This document shows positions 11,415 to 22,034 of a stretch of 64,000 bases of DNA, piece after piece (within the stretch, counting starts at the first letter, position 1; every line of letters begins with the position of its first letter). The notes under the pieces are model-generated. The model did no database searches and was not told where the DNA came from. It was given only the letters and a program-made list of their open reading frames with translations. The stretch comes from Selaginella moellendorffii (Eukaryota > Streptophyta > Lycopodiopsida > Selaginellales > Selaginellaceae). The stretch spans positions 3,679,138 to 3,743,137 of the forward strand of contig NW_003314267.1 in the NCBI RefSeq assembly GCF_000143415.4, given 5' to 3'. A program made the position numbers and the translations under genes.

Positions 11415-13533
11415 TGAGGAGTCTCTTCCCCAATATGTTACAACATATTGTCCATGAAGATGGAGAGACGCTTCCCAAGCTCACCAGAAAGGTTATGGAA
11501 ATTTATCCTTTGCAAATTCAAGCCAAGAAGCAGCTTGACTTCTCCTGCACGTTTTGCAAAAGATGATGATGAAGAAGACAATACAATTATATTTGAAAGC
11601 GAAGAAGTCTGAGTGTTTTTCTATATTCGATATATAATAAAAACCGATTTTGACTCATATCAGTTGTGTTAGTTGCGAGAACAACACAAGCTGATGTAGT
11701 ATGATTAAGTACCATCATACTACAGCAGATTGACTTGTAGCAACTAATACCGTTGCTCGCTTGCCCAGCATCAAGGCTCAGGCAGAGACTAGGGGGCAGC
11801 CCCTTTACCGAGATCCTCCCAGCAGGTCAACCAGGCATGCCAAATGGTATCCCCCAGCCTCCATCCCAAAGTCCTGGACCACTGCTCTTCCCAGCATCCC
11901 GGCATGGCTGCACGCCTTCTTCTTATAAAACATCATTGGGATGTTGATCAATCCCTTCTTCTTTGTTTTCTTGGATGGAGCACTGATGAGTTGAGGCAGC
12001 AACATGGAGGTGGTGATCGTCATAGATCTGCTCCAAGGGAAGTGCAGGAATATCCATTGAATATCTAGTGTACACCTAAACTAGGTTCCGAATAGGCACT
12101 GTTGATCAATAGCACATCCAAACCATCTAGATATACCTGTTGTGTAGGAAGGCACATGCAAGCAAGGAGGCAATGGTGTGTGTGGCAGCCGTGTGGTGGC
12201 AGGCAATGAGGCAATGAGTTCTCTAGTGCCAGGCAAGGCAATAGTTTCAAGGCTAGGCAAAATGACCAAATAAGTGATTGCTGGTAACAATTCAAATGTG
12301 CTCACTTAACTTGATAATAGTCTTTCTTTGTCCCAAGCATACAGCGATAGTGCCTTTGCTTACAAGTTAGGCGTTTTGGGGTGGGAGAGGTTGTATCAAG
12401 AATTTCAGTACGTAGAAAAAATCTACACCTTCACCCTAGCTGCTAGTCCACTCTCTTCTAGGTAGCATAGATTTTCTTCAGGTACTAAAATTCTCGAGCC
12501 TCTCCTGCCCCAAGACACCCACTTTGTAGACAAAAACACCATTGCTATATGCTTGGGACAAAGAAGAACCATCATCAAGTCGAATGTGGATTGTTGCCGA
12601 CAATCGCCTACTCAATCTTTTTGCCCAACCCTAGAACCATTGCCTTGTTGTTCTTCTTGCCTAATGCCAAAGGGCTTATCGCCTCCTTACCTACTGCTAC
12701 ACGCCACCATCACCTCCTTGCCTTCACACGCCTTGCTCGATGAACCTCTCCCACCTCTCTTCATCATACCCTATCTAGCCCTAGTTCTTCAGCCGAAGAA
12801 GCAAGAGCCTTGGTATATCTAGACGGCTGGGATGTGCTGTTGATCAACGGTGCTGATTCGATTGGTTTAGGTGTACACTGGATATTTGACAGATATTTCT
12901 GCACTCCCCTTGGAGCACATCTGTGACGATTGCCACCTCCATGCTGCTGCCTCGACCTTCTTTCTCATCAGTGCTCCATCCAAGAAAACAAAGAAGAAGG
13001 GATTGATCGACGCCATGCTCGGATGCTGGGAAGAGCAGTGGTCCAGGATTTTGGGATGGAGGCTGGGGGATACCATTTGGCGTGCCTGGTTGACCTGCTG
13101 GGAGGATCTCGGTAAAGGGGCTGCCCCCCTCGTCTCTGCGTGAGCCTTGATGCTGGGCACACGAGCAACGGTATCAGTTGCTACAAGTCAATCTGGTGTA
13201 GTATGATGGTACTTGATCATACTACATCAGGTTGTGTTGTAGCAACTGATACAAGTTCTCGCAACTGACACAACTGATACGAGTCAAAATCCGTTTTCAT
13301 TATATATCGAATATAGAAAAACGCTCACACTTCTTCGCTTTCAAATATAATTGTATTGTCTTCTTCATCATCATCTTTTGCAAAACGTGCAGGAGAAGTC
13401 AAGCTGCTTCCTGGCTTGAATTTGCAAAGGATAGATTTCCATCCTTTCTAGTGAGCTTGGTAAACATCTCTCCATCTTCATCTTCAAATGCTTGGACAAT
13501 ATGTTGTAACTATTGGGGAAGAGACTCCTACCA
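11415..13533. mobile_element. 2.1-kb near-perfect palindromic (foldback) element
   Basis: The left arm (about 11415-12430) is the reverse complement of the right arm (about 12465-13533). Matches are visible along the whole length. Examples: 11520-11640 against 13290-13410 (sequence around tgcaaaagatgatgatg); 11757-11900 against 13025-13165 (cagcatcaagg, then cagcccctttaccgagatcc); 12065-12137 against 12812-12880; and 12210-12360 against 12545-12700. The centre lies near 12450 between two copies of a tagatttt-type motif, so the loop is only tens of bases. No transposase is seen; the short frames inside are not convincing. It is absent from the corresponding place in the 19-23 kb duplicate block. 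Best reading: a non-autonomous foldback element, or an inverted duplication of one. Confidence 0.75.
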
Positions 13534-13922
13534 GGTGAACAAAGTGGTGATTAGTCTTGTTGCGGGGGGGGCAAGAGTGTGAGCTACTGGATCGCATGAG
13601 GAGTGTGTATGGGGTTGACATAGATTTGCTGCCTTCTCAGCCCAAGAGATACCTGTATTATGATGTAGTCTCGGATGTAGTAATGTGACCGTGATAGTTC
13701 CTAGCCAAAAGGCAAGCCTTTGTAATCTTGTTTTGGAGAAGGGTCCAGTGTTTTGTGTGCAATGATAGCAACTGAGGTTGGCACTGGCAAATCTTGCAAC
13801 ACTTAAACTCAGGAATTATTCCATGAATTTGCAAAGCTGGTGGGATGTTAATGAAGAGCTTAAACTGGTGCAAACTTGGTGATGTTGAAAGAATTGTCTA
13901 CAGCTTGAGCAATTGAGTTTAG
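13534..13922. other. Unassigned spacer after the palindrome
   Basis: No supported gene. Contains a run of eight G near 13563 and weak frames on the minus strand with no recognisable motif. Probably flanking sequence of the element insertion. Confidence 0.25.
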
Positions 13923-15120
13923 TTGCGGGGTTCAGGTCCGCTGCTTAGCCCGAGCAACCAGCGATTTTCCAAGATCACCACCTCACCATTGCTGCTATCC
14001 ACTACGTTGGCAAATTTCGAGAGGGCCCTTCTCCAGGTAAAGAGATTTAATGGTCTATCATGTTGTTTCATCCATACAGCCCGGGACTTCTTTCAGTTGA
14101 GAGCTGATAATCTCGTCCATTATATCCTCGAGGCTCTAGGAGACTGCGTTCCAAAGGTGTGAGATACGTATGTTTCTAGCGTTGACAGGGTGATTGATGT
14201 CACAGGATGGACGGTGAAGTTCAGGAAAAGAAACGAGCTTTGAGTTGACCAATTGACTTGGAAGGAGTTCGAGGTGTTCCAGCACACCAAGATCAACAGC
14301 ATGATGGTGGTGGTTCACAACGGATGGGTCTACACCGCTGGGGCTGCTAAGACCAGGGTCGTCATGTCCAGAAGCTTCAAGCCCGTTCAGACACACATGA
14401 AAATCTCAATGCTACGTCACACAGTTCCTGAAGCGAAGAACACATCCGGTACCATTTCCACAAGGTACTAGTGTTTACTTCAAATTAACGAAATGCCAGA
14501 TTCACTAACTATTGTATGAATTCCAGGAACGCATACAGGAGGATGATACGTATGTAGCGCGGTTCAGACCATATATGGACCATCCTCCACTGGAATGACG
14601 CTTTTATACCAGTGTTACAAACCCGGATAGATGAAGTGGTTTGTGTTTTACCAATGTAATTCTTTTGGTTTCTATCAGGATCTGGTGGAGGCTTGGAAGG
14701 CGATACATGGACCACAGCAAAATCATCGTCGTAATCACTCTCTGGAAGAATGCGCATTTACTCAAGGCTGCCTGAGGTGTTGAAAACAAACTTGACATCA
14801 GTAATGTTATACAACATTAATGTGAAAACCTTTGCATACAAGAGGTTGATGACTGCGGATATTAGTAAGCAAATTACTTATCAGATTCTTTAATTCTTAC
14901 GTTCTTTGACGACAGATTCATTCGGCGAAGGGACTGAACCTCAGATCATCAATGATTTCCTGCGCTTCTTGTTACCGTGGGAGTTCTTTCAGCAAACACT
15001 TTGGCAACGTGCGTGTGCATTCTGTGTGATCAGTGAATGGCAAGCAAACTCCTGAACCCCAAACGTCTTCAAACTATTACTCGTTTGGGATTATATAGAC
15101 GCCCTGTGGAGAGGATGCGC
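13923..15120 (+). pseudogene. PP2C-like gene remnant, copy 1
   Basis: Exon-like pieces around 13923-14036, 14083-14158 and 14210-14470 align with the second copy at 20.5-21.5 kb. The first encodes a helix-rich piece (ARDFFQLRADNLV), the last a strand segment with VVVHNGWVYTAGAAKTRVVM. That strand resembles the PP2C core in which a residue pair normally coordinates metal, but the catalytic Asp residues are missing. An in-frame stop (AGT TGA near 14240) breaks copy 1 where copy 2 is open. Further similarity to copy 2 continues to about 15120, without coding potential. The PP2C assignment is an inference from strand pattern and from the better-preserved PP2C-like domain at 61.4 kb. Confidence 0.5.
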
Positions 15121-15315
15121 TCCAGGTTTCAACATCTCCCATCTCTGCATGATTAGGCTTTGTAAAGTTACAAGAAAGATAGTCTATGTATGCCAGTAAT
15201 TTAAATCAAGTGCCTGTGAACTATGATTTACCACCGATTGCATGGCTCCATGCATCCTAGATCTTACATAAGACCTCTTCAAGCTCCAAGCACGATTACA
15301 ATTAACTCATTGATC

Positions 15316-15530
15316 ATGAAGGCTGATTTGGTGTTTCTCGTTTTGGTATTTGCCACTTTGCAGATTGTGTCGTCTACTTCGGGTACATTGCCTTTGGATG
15401 CAGATGATATTGATGTTGAGGTCTTTCCAAAGAGACTATTGACTTTGAAGGCGTGGTGCCGTATCGGCAGCAGGAGCCAATCATCCCCTTGTGGCGAAGA
15501 AGTGTTTGAATTGAACCTTCGGAACAAATA
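15316..15530 (+). pseudogene. Small secreted peptide gene remnant, copy 1
   Basis: From the ATG at 15316 the frame encodes a clear signal peptide (MKADLVFLVLVFATLQIV), then a short acidic part (DADDIDVEVFPKR). Compared with the copy at 21639, about 180 bp is deleted after this acidic part, so the frame runs on into the antisense of the kinase gene. It is probably truncated. No family recognised. Confidence 0.5.
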
Positions 15531-16880
15531 TTATTTACAAACTGACTTAAGAAATGGATGCTTCAAAGCTTCATCAGGAGTTATTCGCTTACTGGGATCC
15601 AGCGTAAGCATCCTCTCTAACAAGTTCTTGAATCTCGCCATCAGCGCTCCATCTTCCCCTGTAAGATCTGAAATACAACTTGTCTTAACATTGAAGGACG
15701 CCATACTTCTCAGAGTTTCCAGCTTTGTCACGGGATCTAGCTGCCGGAACTCAAAGTTCTCGTTGAAATGCATGCCCGTAAACGCTCCTTTCTTCAACAT
15801 CGCCTTTGGAAACGCCCCCTTGAGCTCCATTTGCTGCTTGAGAAGCCCGTTGTTAGTAGCAACAGGAAAGAGGAACTTGCCCGTGTAGAGCTCATACAAG
15901 CAGCAGCCGGCAGACCACATATCGATTGCGTGGCTGTAGGGAGCCACCCCGAGGATGATCTCCGGTGCCCGGTAGCTCGGACTCACCAGGTATGGGGTCT
16001 CCGCGGACGGGGTTTGATCCCTCGCAAACATGGCCACCCCAAAGTCGCACAGCTTGATCGATCTCCGGGACTTTGTGACCATGATGTTGTCAGGCTTGAT
16101 GTCGCAGTGCAAGATGCCGCAATGGGCCAAGTGCTGGAGGGCAACCATGAGCTGGTGAGCATAGACACAGATGGTTTTGAGATTGATACCTCTGTTTCGC
16201 CCGTACTTGTTTGTGATCTGCCGGAGGTTTAGATCCAGGGACTCCATCACCAGGCACAGATGCTCGCGATACACAAAGCTGTCGAGGAGCTTCACGCAGT
16301 GGTTGTCTTTGTTCGTGGCCTCCGGCTCCGCCACCTTTTTGAGGATCTGGAGCTCCGACTTTGCAGACCGGAGCATGAGATCGTTCTTCCGGGGGATCTT
16401 GATGGCAACCTCCTGCTCGCACTCTGGGAAAAGGGACTTGGCCAGGAAAACCGTGGAGAACATCCCGCTTCCTATGGATGCCTTCACCTGGTATTTGGAG
16501 TTGATTGTCTCGCCAATTCGGGCCTTGTAGTAGAACTCGTGATCGTGCCAATTGTCGGGGTTGTCGTTCCTTAGCCCTTGGACGGAAGCCTCCGGATTTG
16601 TAATTTCTGCGAGTGGCGTCTCCGAGAACATGTCTTGAGCTGGAGGGCTCGATGATTTGTCGCAAGAATTACTGGCGATCTTGGCAGTGTCATGAGGAAC
16701 TGGGTTGCCGAGAGAAACACTCTGCTGTTCTATTATTTGTCCTTCTTCTAGTGCATGCTTCTCCAGGATTGCCTGTCTCCTCTTCCTGCTTTCCTCTCTA
16801 ACTCTTTCCACCATTGCATCTTCGTCCTCTACTACACTTATCTGGCAGTCTTCGCTCCTTCTTTTCCGACCCATGTCCAA
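15531..16880 (-). CDS. PRP4/PRPF4B-type protein kinase, intronless copy 1
   Basis: Single frame of 449 residues. The N-terminal ~120 residues are charged and include KRRQAILEKHALEEGQ, like the tail ahead of the kinase in PRP4 proteins. Kinase landmarks are the glycine loop IGSGMFSTVF (about 136-145), VAIK Lys161, the catalytic loop HCDIKPDN (Asp260; Cys replaces Arg in the HRD motif), DFG at 279-281 and APE in SPSYRAPEIILG. After it come the CMGC-type insert MELKGAFPKAMLKKGAFT and LTLDPSKRITPDEALKHPFL. PRP4 kinases phosphorylate spliceosomal proteins. This protein is about half the length of typical PRP4. The lack of introns among intron-rich genes suggests a retrocopy. Almost identical to the copy at 22035-23384. 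Confidence 0.88.
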   Translation of the reverse strand: MDMGRKRRSEDCQISVVEDEDAMVERVREESRKRRQAILEKHALEEGQIIEQQSVSLGNPVPHDTAKIASNSCDKSSSPPAQDMFSETPLAEITNPEASVQGLRNDNPDNWHDHEFYYKARIGETINSKYQVKASIGSGMFSTVFLAKSLFPECEQEVAIKIPRKNDLMLRSAKSELQILKKVAEPEATNKDNHCVKLLDSFVYREHLCLVMESLDLNLRQITNKYGRNRGINLKTICVYAHQLMVALQHLAHCGILHCDIKPDNIMVTKSRRSIKLCDFGVAMFARDQTPSAETPYLVSPSYRAPEIILGVAPYSHAIDMWSAGCCLYELYTGKFLFPVATNNGLLKQQMELKGAFPKAMLKKGAFTGMHFNENFEFRQLDPVTKLETLRSMASFNVKTSCISDLTGEDGALMARFKNLLERMLTLDPSKRITPDEALKHPFLKSVCK

Positions 16881-17349
16881 AGGGTTTTGCCAACCCTATT
16901 TGTAAAGGACAAATTTATACTTGGGCAATGATCCTCCGACTTTGAAATTTAAGCGGGAAAATTTGTGGCCATGTCTAGGGCTATGGCGAGCGCATATCGA
17001 TTGTGCGCCCCCAAATTCTCGAGCTATGGGTATGATCGTGCTTCTTCGCTGTAGAGCTGGATTGCCACGGATCTTGTGTCTTTCTAGGAGGCGCCATAAT
17101 ATCTTTCTCGTGCTTGGTAGATTGGGGGGGATTCCGTGCTGTCCCGGATCTGGAACAAGGAGCTTGAGGTAAACGTCATCTCGCGGTATCGCTACTGGGG
17201 TGAAAGAAATCTCTCGCTCTTGTGTCAGGCTGGGCATACTGCTCGAGGTGTTCTTGCTTTAAACTTATTTTCGTTTTTATGAGCCTCTTACATATATCCT
17301 GGGAAGTCCAGGGCGAAAGCTATACCGATTCGAGGTACGAGTTTATTTT
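16881..17349. other. Spacer between kinase copy 1 and the F-box gene
   Basis: Holds the kinase promoter/5' leader on its left side. The other frames have no recognisable protein features. Confidence 0.3.
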
Positions 17350-18643
17350 TCAGAAGAAAGAATTTCCTCCCAGAGTTTTTAACGTCTTGGGACTCGCCGT
17401 CTCCAAAGCGGCTAAATCCTCGCGAGTTCTCTTGTCGCCCAGACAGGATCTTTGCTTTGAAAGTCTGCAAAATAATATGGTGAGTGTTTTTACACACTGT
17501 TTGTGGTATGGTGAGAACTTACCTCGAGGACTCCTTGATGCAGGCGTTGAGTTCTTGGTTCTCCGGGACGATTTCGAAGTTCTCACTCTCTTGATCGTAC
17601 GTGACACTTCGAAATGAATCAGCAGTCAAGGAGTAGAAAAAAAGGACCCCGATTCCTGCTCGAATCCCAATGTGACTGCTGCTCAGGTACTTCTCCATGT
17701 CTGGTGGCATTTGGCAAAGCCGGATCCACTTAGACTTCTCCAGGTCGAGCGTGTATATGACGACGTGGGTTTCTGGTCCTGGCTTGCCTTTCTCGAGAAC
17801 GAACTCATCCTCGCATGTTGTGGCAGCCACGAGAGAGCCGGATGAGGAGGAAGCGATGAGCGGACCATGCGAGACGAAGACATGCTCGGAGAAGGCATCG
17901 GTGTTGATCTGCTTGGTGCTCCACTCCAAGGTGTTGGCGTCCAAGGCATAGATGGTCTCGCCAGCGTCTTCAAAGCAAGAGAAATAGAAAGCGCTGGGGC
18001 CGATCGCGCTGGTGAAGACCTCCGGATCGTCCAGCACAGGACCGCCGCCTGGTGTGTTTCCGTCGCCGATTGCAGTCCACGAAGGCCGATCGCAGCCATT
18101 GCGGATCGCCAGAATGCCGCTCAGCCTCCTTCCCGCCTTGTCATCGCTCGTGTCCATCCATTCTTCCGACTCCTGCGAGGCAGCAACCGCGACGAACACT
18201 CCGGGTCCCGGATCCTTGTCACGGTAGGAGATGCTGTTCGGGATAGCCGGGAAGAGTCCGGCCAGGCAGCCGGAGGTCGGAGAGTAGAGCACTGCGAACC
18301 GATTTGGGCGGAGCCACAAGAAGTTGTCCTGGTCCTTGAGACAGCACCCGGGAAGAGCGATGGAGACAGTGGCCGCTTCCGACGCGTCCGGTCCTTCTTT
18401 TTCTTCGTCTCCGGCGACCATTTCCAGCTTGTACCAGGAACGCAGTACCGGATCAAACGCGAAGACACACTGGAAGCTTGGGCCGTGCACTTGCATCCAG
18501 GTTTCACAGGGATTCTTGGGCTTGAAGCTCGAGCTGCGGAGGAGCGACCGGATTCGCCTGGATACTCCGGAGAGTTTCGCCTGTGTCCCAAAGGAAGCGG
18601 ACGAGAAAATCTTGCGGAGAATGTCTCGAGGTAACTCTTCCAT
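17350..18643 (-). CDS. F-box protein (F-box plus kelch/FBA-like C-terminal domain)
   Basis: The minus-strand frame starts at 18643 with MEELPRDILRKIFSSASF, a typical F-box N-terminus that would bind SKP1 in an SCF ubiquitin ligase, followed by SGVSRRIRSLLRS. The remaining ~300 residues have repeated strand/Trp patterns (WYKLEMV, FLWLRPNRFAVLYSPTSG, KSKWIRLCQMPPDMEKY), like kelch or F-box-associated substrate domains. The unspliced frame stops at 17519 (374 aa). That stop is made by the T of a strong donor, AG|gtaagt. Splicing 17522-17465 would continue in frame to 17350 and give 411 residues. I give the longer span, but the choice is open. Single copy, lying between the two duplicated blocks. 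Confidence 0.8.
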
Positions 18644-19016
18644 TAAAGGTCGTGCCCTTTTTTTTAACTTTCACTTGACATTTAAACGTTAAGCTCCGGA
18701 GGCGATGACGCTGACCATGAAATGCTGTGCGAGCCAAGCACCTTAGCAGCTTACTCAAGCAGTTATCCAGATGCTTCGTTCGACGATCTCGACGCTGTGA
18801 CAACGAAAGCAACTTGGTCGATGCAAAACGAACACTCGACACTATACTATTAAGAAGACTTTCCTTGCCAGTCTGCTCGCGGCTCTGCCCAGGTACTTTT
18901 CTCATCGACAACTCTCTGTCGCTTATAATGCTTCAGTCTATTTCCAGAAGCTGGGCTCACCTTGAGAAGCTGCGCTCTCGTAGAATCTCTGGCGGTCCAA
19001 GGAGGTTCTATTGACT
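18644..19016. other. Spacer before the kinesin pseudogene
   Basis: Upstream region of the F-box gene (minus) joined to the left breakpoint of the duplicated block. No gene supported. Short frames on both strands lack family features. Confidence 0.3.
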
Positions 19017-20515
19017 CTGTTCTGGCTAATATCATGTTCTATAACTCGGGAACTTTTCACTCGCTCACGCAAAGGATGTGGAGGTGCTGAAAGTAGCACG
19101 CACGAAGGTTTGACCAACTTCAGAAAGAAATCGCCAGTGTAATCACCAGGTGAGAGATATTCCTTTTTCCTTGGTTGTTTGCTGAATAACGGAACAAGGC
19201 AGGATATAAACAGGCGATTGCAGTATAACACGAGTTTGTCAGCTTTATAACAGTAAACTACAAAGTGACGCGGCTTTGGCTGCCGAAGAAAGGAAGACGC
19301 AGAAAGGGAAGGTGCTTGCGTGAAAATTATGCAGTTTGTTAAAGATTTATGTTCGACGTGCTTGTTGCAGGATGCTTTGCAAGCTGAAGATGAAGTCAAT
19401 AAATGACGAACTTTCTCTTTTGCGGGCGGAGCTCCTTCGCGTCTCAGAAGAAAAGGACAACTATTACAATCAGGTTCAGGCATTGTCAGCTGAAAATGCA
19501 GCAATCAGGAAAAAACACTTCAACATCTGCCGCTGAAATTATGCGTTTCACGAGCAAGGTAGAAGCGTGGAGGTATTTAAGATTCTTTTACGTACTTAAT
19601 AGTAGCCCTGTGTGCAGGAAAGCTACGAAAATTAAGCGGAGCAGATCAGACTCCTCCAAAAACAACTCAATCGGTCGAAGCAATATGCTGTTTCTATTTA
19701 CTTAAGCTGATGGATCAGGTCGCGGAAAAATCATTGTCTTTCGAGCAGTGAATATATGTAAGCAAACTTGCTGACGCGGAGCAGCAGATCTGGGAGGGAG
19801 AGATGTTACGCCGCAAGCTCCAAAACACCATTCAGGTTGGTACTTTTCTGTGTTGATCTTCTAAGGCACACAGTGGTATTTCAAGAGCTGAAAGGGAACA
19901 TTCGTGTATTCTGTAGAGTGAGACCACTTTTACCCGATGAAAACGACGAAACATCGACGCTGATTCGCTAGGGAATTGTTCAAGGTAAATCTATTTGTCT
20001 GTATTACATGCAGCTGCACTTGTCTCTTTAGGCCAAACATACGCGTTTTCTTTCGAAAAAGTTTTTGGACCCGACGTATGTCAGAGAGACGTGTTTACTG
20101 AGATTTCACAGCTCGTTCAACAAAGCGCCTTGGATGGCTATAATAAGGTAACATCATTTGTTGGCATTCTCTGTTTACCTGTTCCTTGCAGGTTTGCATA
20201 TTTGCGTATGGCCAAATTGTATCCGGCAAGGCACACACTAAGGCTTTTCACTGTATATGAAACCATAAGAGATCTTTCGCCCCAGCAAAGCAGCACGCGA
20301 CCAAGCACGAAGGAATACCGTTGTGTTTGAGCTTACTGTCGTCTGCAGGTAAAGTAATATCCTTTGGCAATCTCTAGACGTTGGCAGGAAAAGAGCTATG
20401 CTTCTCGAAGCCATTCATAGGAAAGAATGAGGTATTCATTGATACGAAGGATTTGTGTGTGTAGAATGCTGAGCAACAGGTACAGGGAGTTCTCAACCTG
20501 ATCGACTTGTGTTAT
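19017..20515 (+). pseudogene. Decayed kinesin-14 copy
   Basis: Colinear with 8726-10752 of the intact kinesin, from the intron before the coiled-coil exon [13 protein letters not shown] through to the motor exon ending LNLIDL. Recognisable pieces are [40 protein letters not shown] and [13 protein letters not shown]. There are many small deletions, frameshifts and lost splice sites. The P-loop exon is cut short: VCIFAYGQ is followed by a changed and truncated sequence. The 5' tail exons and the last two motor exons are absent, and the copy joins PP2C-like sequence directly at about 20516. It cannot encode a working motor. Confidence 0.9.
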
Positions 20516-21500
20516 GTTTGGTTCCATGCAGCGCGTGAGCTATTTGAATTGCGAGCTCACAATCTTGTCCGTTACGTCGTCGATGCTCTAGGGACCAACA
20601 TTGGGCAGGAGGATATCAAGCCCGCTCTAGAGGCTGCGTTCCAAAGGTGGCAAAATCTTGAGATACGTATATGCTTTTGGTTGAATTGAATATATCACAG
20701 GATGGACGATGAAGTTCAGAAAGAGATGCGAGCTTTGCGTGAGTCAATTGAGGTGTTCCAGCACACCAAGATCACTAGCATGGTGGTGTTGGTTCATAAT
20801 GGATGGGTCTTATACGCCGCTGGGGCTGCCAATGCCAGAGTCGTCATGTCCAGAAGCTTCAAGCCCGATGATAATGCGCCAAGTGCGGACAATCGCAATG
20901 CTAAGTTACACAGTTCCTGAAGGCGAAGAACACATCTTGTACCATTTCCACAAGGTACTAGTGGTTACTTTAAATGCTAGATTCACTAACTTTTGTATGA
21001 ATTCCAGGAACGCATACAGGAGGACGAGCGCTCGCTTCGGATCATATATGGACCCTTCTTACGCTTTTATACCAGTGTTACAAAACCGGATAAATGAAGT
21101 GGTTTGCGTTTTAGCACTGTACTGCCATGTAATTTCTTTTGCTTTGTGGAGGCTTGCAAATCTATAGCGGGGCGATACATGGACCACAGCAAAATCAGCA
21201 TCGTAATCACTCTCCAGAAAATGGACATTTACCCAAGGATGAGGGAGGTGTTGAAAGCAAACTTGATATCAGTAAGCTATCTGATTTTGATGTCTATTTT
21301 GCATGTTTGGATATTAGTAAGCAAATTACTAATCAGATTTCTTTAATTCTTGTAACCGCGGGGTAAGCTTCTTATTAGTAAACATTTTCTCAGCGTGCGT
21401 GTGCATTCTGTGTGATCAGTGAATGCCAAGCAAACTCCTGAACCCCAAACGTCTTCAAACTATTGACGCCCCGTGTGCGCTCCAGGTTTCAACATTTAGG
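20516..21500 (+). pseudogene. PP2C-like gene remnant, copy 2
   Basis: Two coding pieces are open: about 20525-20648 (ARELFELRAHNLVRYVVDAL, then a short helix ending EAAFQR) and 20702-20920, which begins MDDEVQKEMRALRESIEV and contains MVVLVHNGWVLYAAGAANAR. Between them lies a plausible short intron with acag acceptor. The pattern (helix, DE-rich helix, paired strands) fits a PP2C fold without its metal-binding Asp residues. The frame ends early at 20920, while similarity to copy 1 continues non-coding to about 21500. Less damaged than copy 1 but still a fragment. Confidence 0.5.
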
Positions 21501-21638
21501 CTTTGTAAAGTTACAAGAAAGATAGTACCTTAAAATAAGTGAACTATGATTTACCACTGACTGCAGGGTTGCATCCATCCTAGATCTTATATAAGACCTC
21601 TCCAAGCTCCAAGAACGATTAAAACTAAGCCATTGATC

Positions 21639-21861
21639 ATGAAGGCTGTCTTGGTGTTTCTCGTTTTTGTATTTGCCACTTTTCAGATTGTGTTGTCTAC
21701 TTCAGGTACAATTGTCTATGGATATTGATGTTGAAGTCTTTCCAAAGATGGATGATGATTATGAGAATGAGCAATGGGGCAAGCATGGGAAGAACACTAA
21801 TAATAATAACAACATCAAGATCAAGATCAATTTCTGCAAGAACCAAGTATATAGATCATAA
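21639..21861 (+). pseudogene. Small secreted peptide gene, copy 2, frame disrupted
   Basis: The ATG at 21639 begins a signal peptide MKAVLVFLVFVFATFQIV. The frame then stops after about 29 codons. The mature part continues in another frame from 21718, with DVEVFPKMDDDYENEQWG, an Asn run and Lys/Ile-rich end, to a TAA at 21859. A small indel relative to copy 1 (around 21705-21720) explains this, unless an unseen intron restores the frame. Function unknown. Confidence 0.45.
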
Positions 21862-22034
21862 AGACAAAATGTACTAATTGCCTGAAACATGAATATTAAT
21901 TGTTTCTTGAGAATCTGACCATTGACTTTGAAGGCGTGGTGCTGTATCTTGGTGGCCTTCGAAGGCGTGGTGCCAATCATTCCCTTGTGGTGAAGAAGTG
22001 TTTGGATTGATCATCACATCCTTTGGAACAAATA

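Noticed and set aside
17867-18634. 255-codon plus-strand frame
   Set aside because: Antisense of the F-box gene with no recognisable features.
19017-20515. Second functional kinesin gene
   Set aside because: Frameshifts, truncated P-loop exon and missing terminal exons make it a pseudogene.
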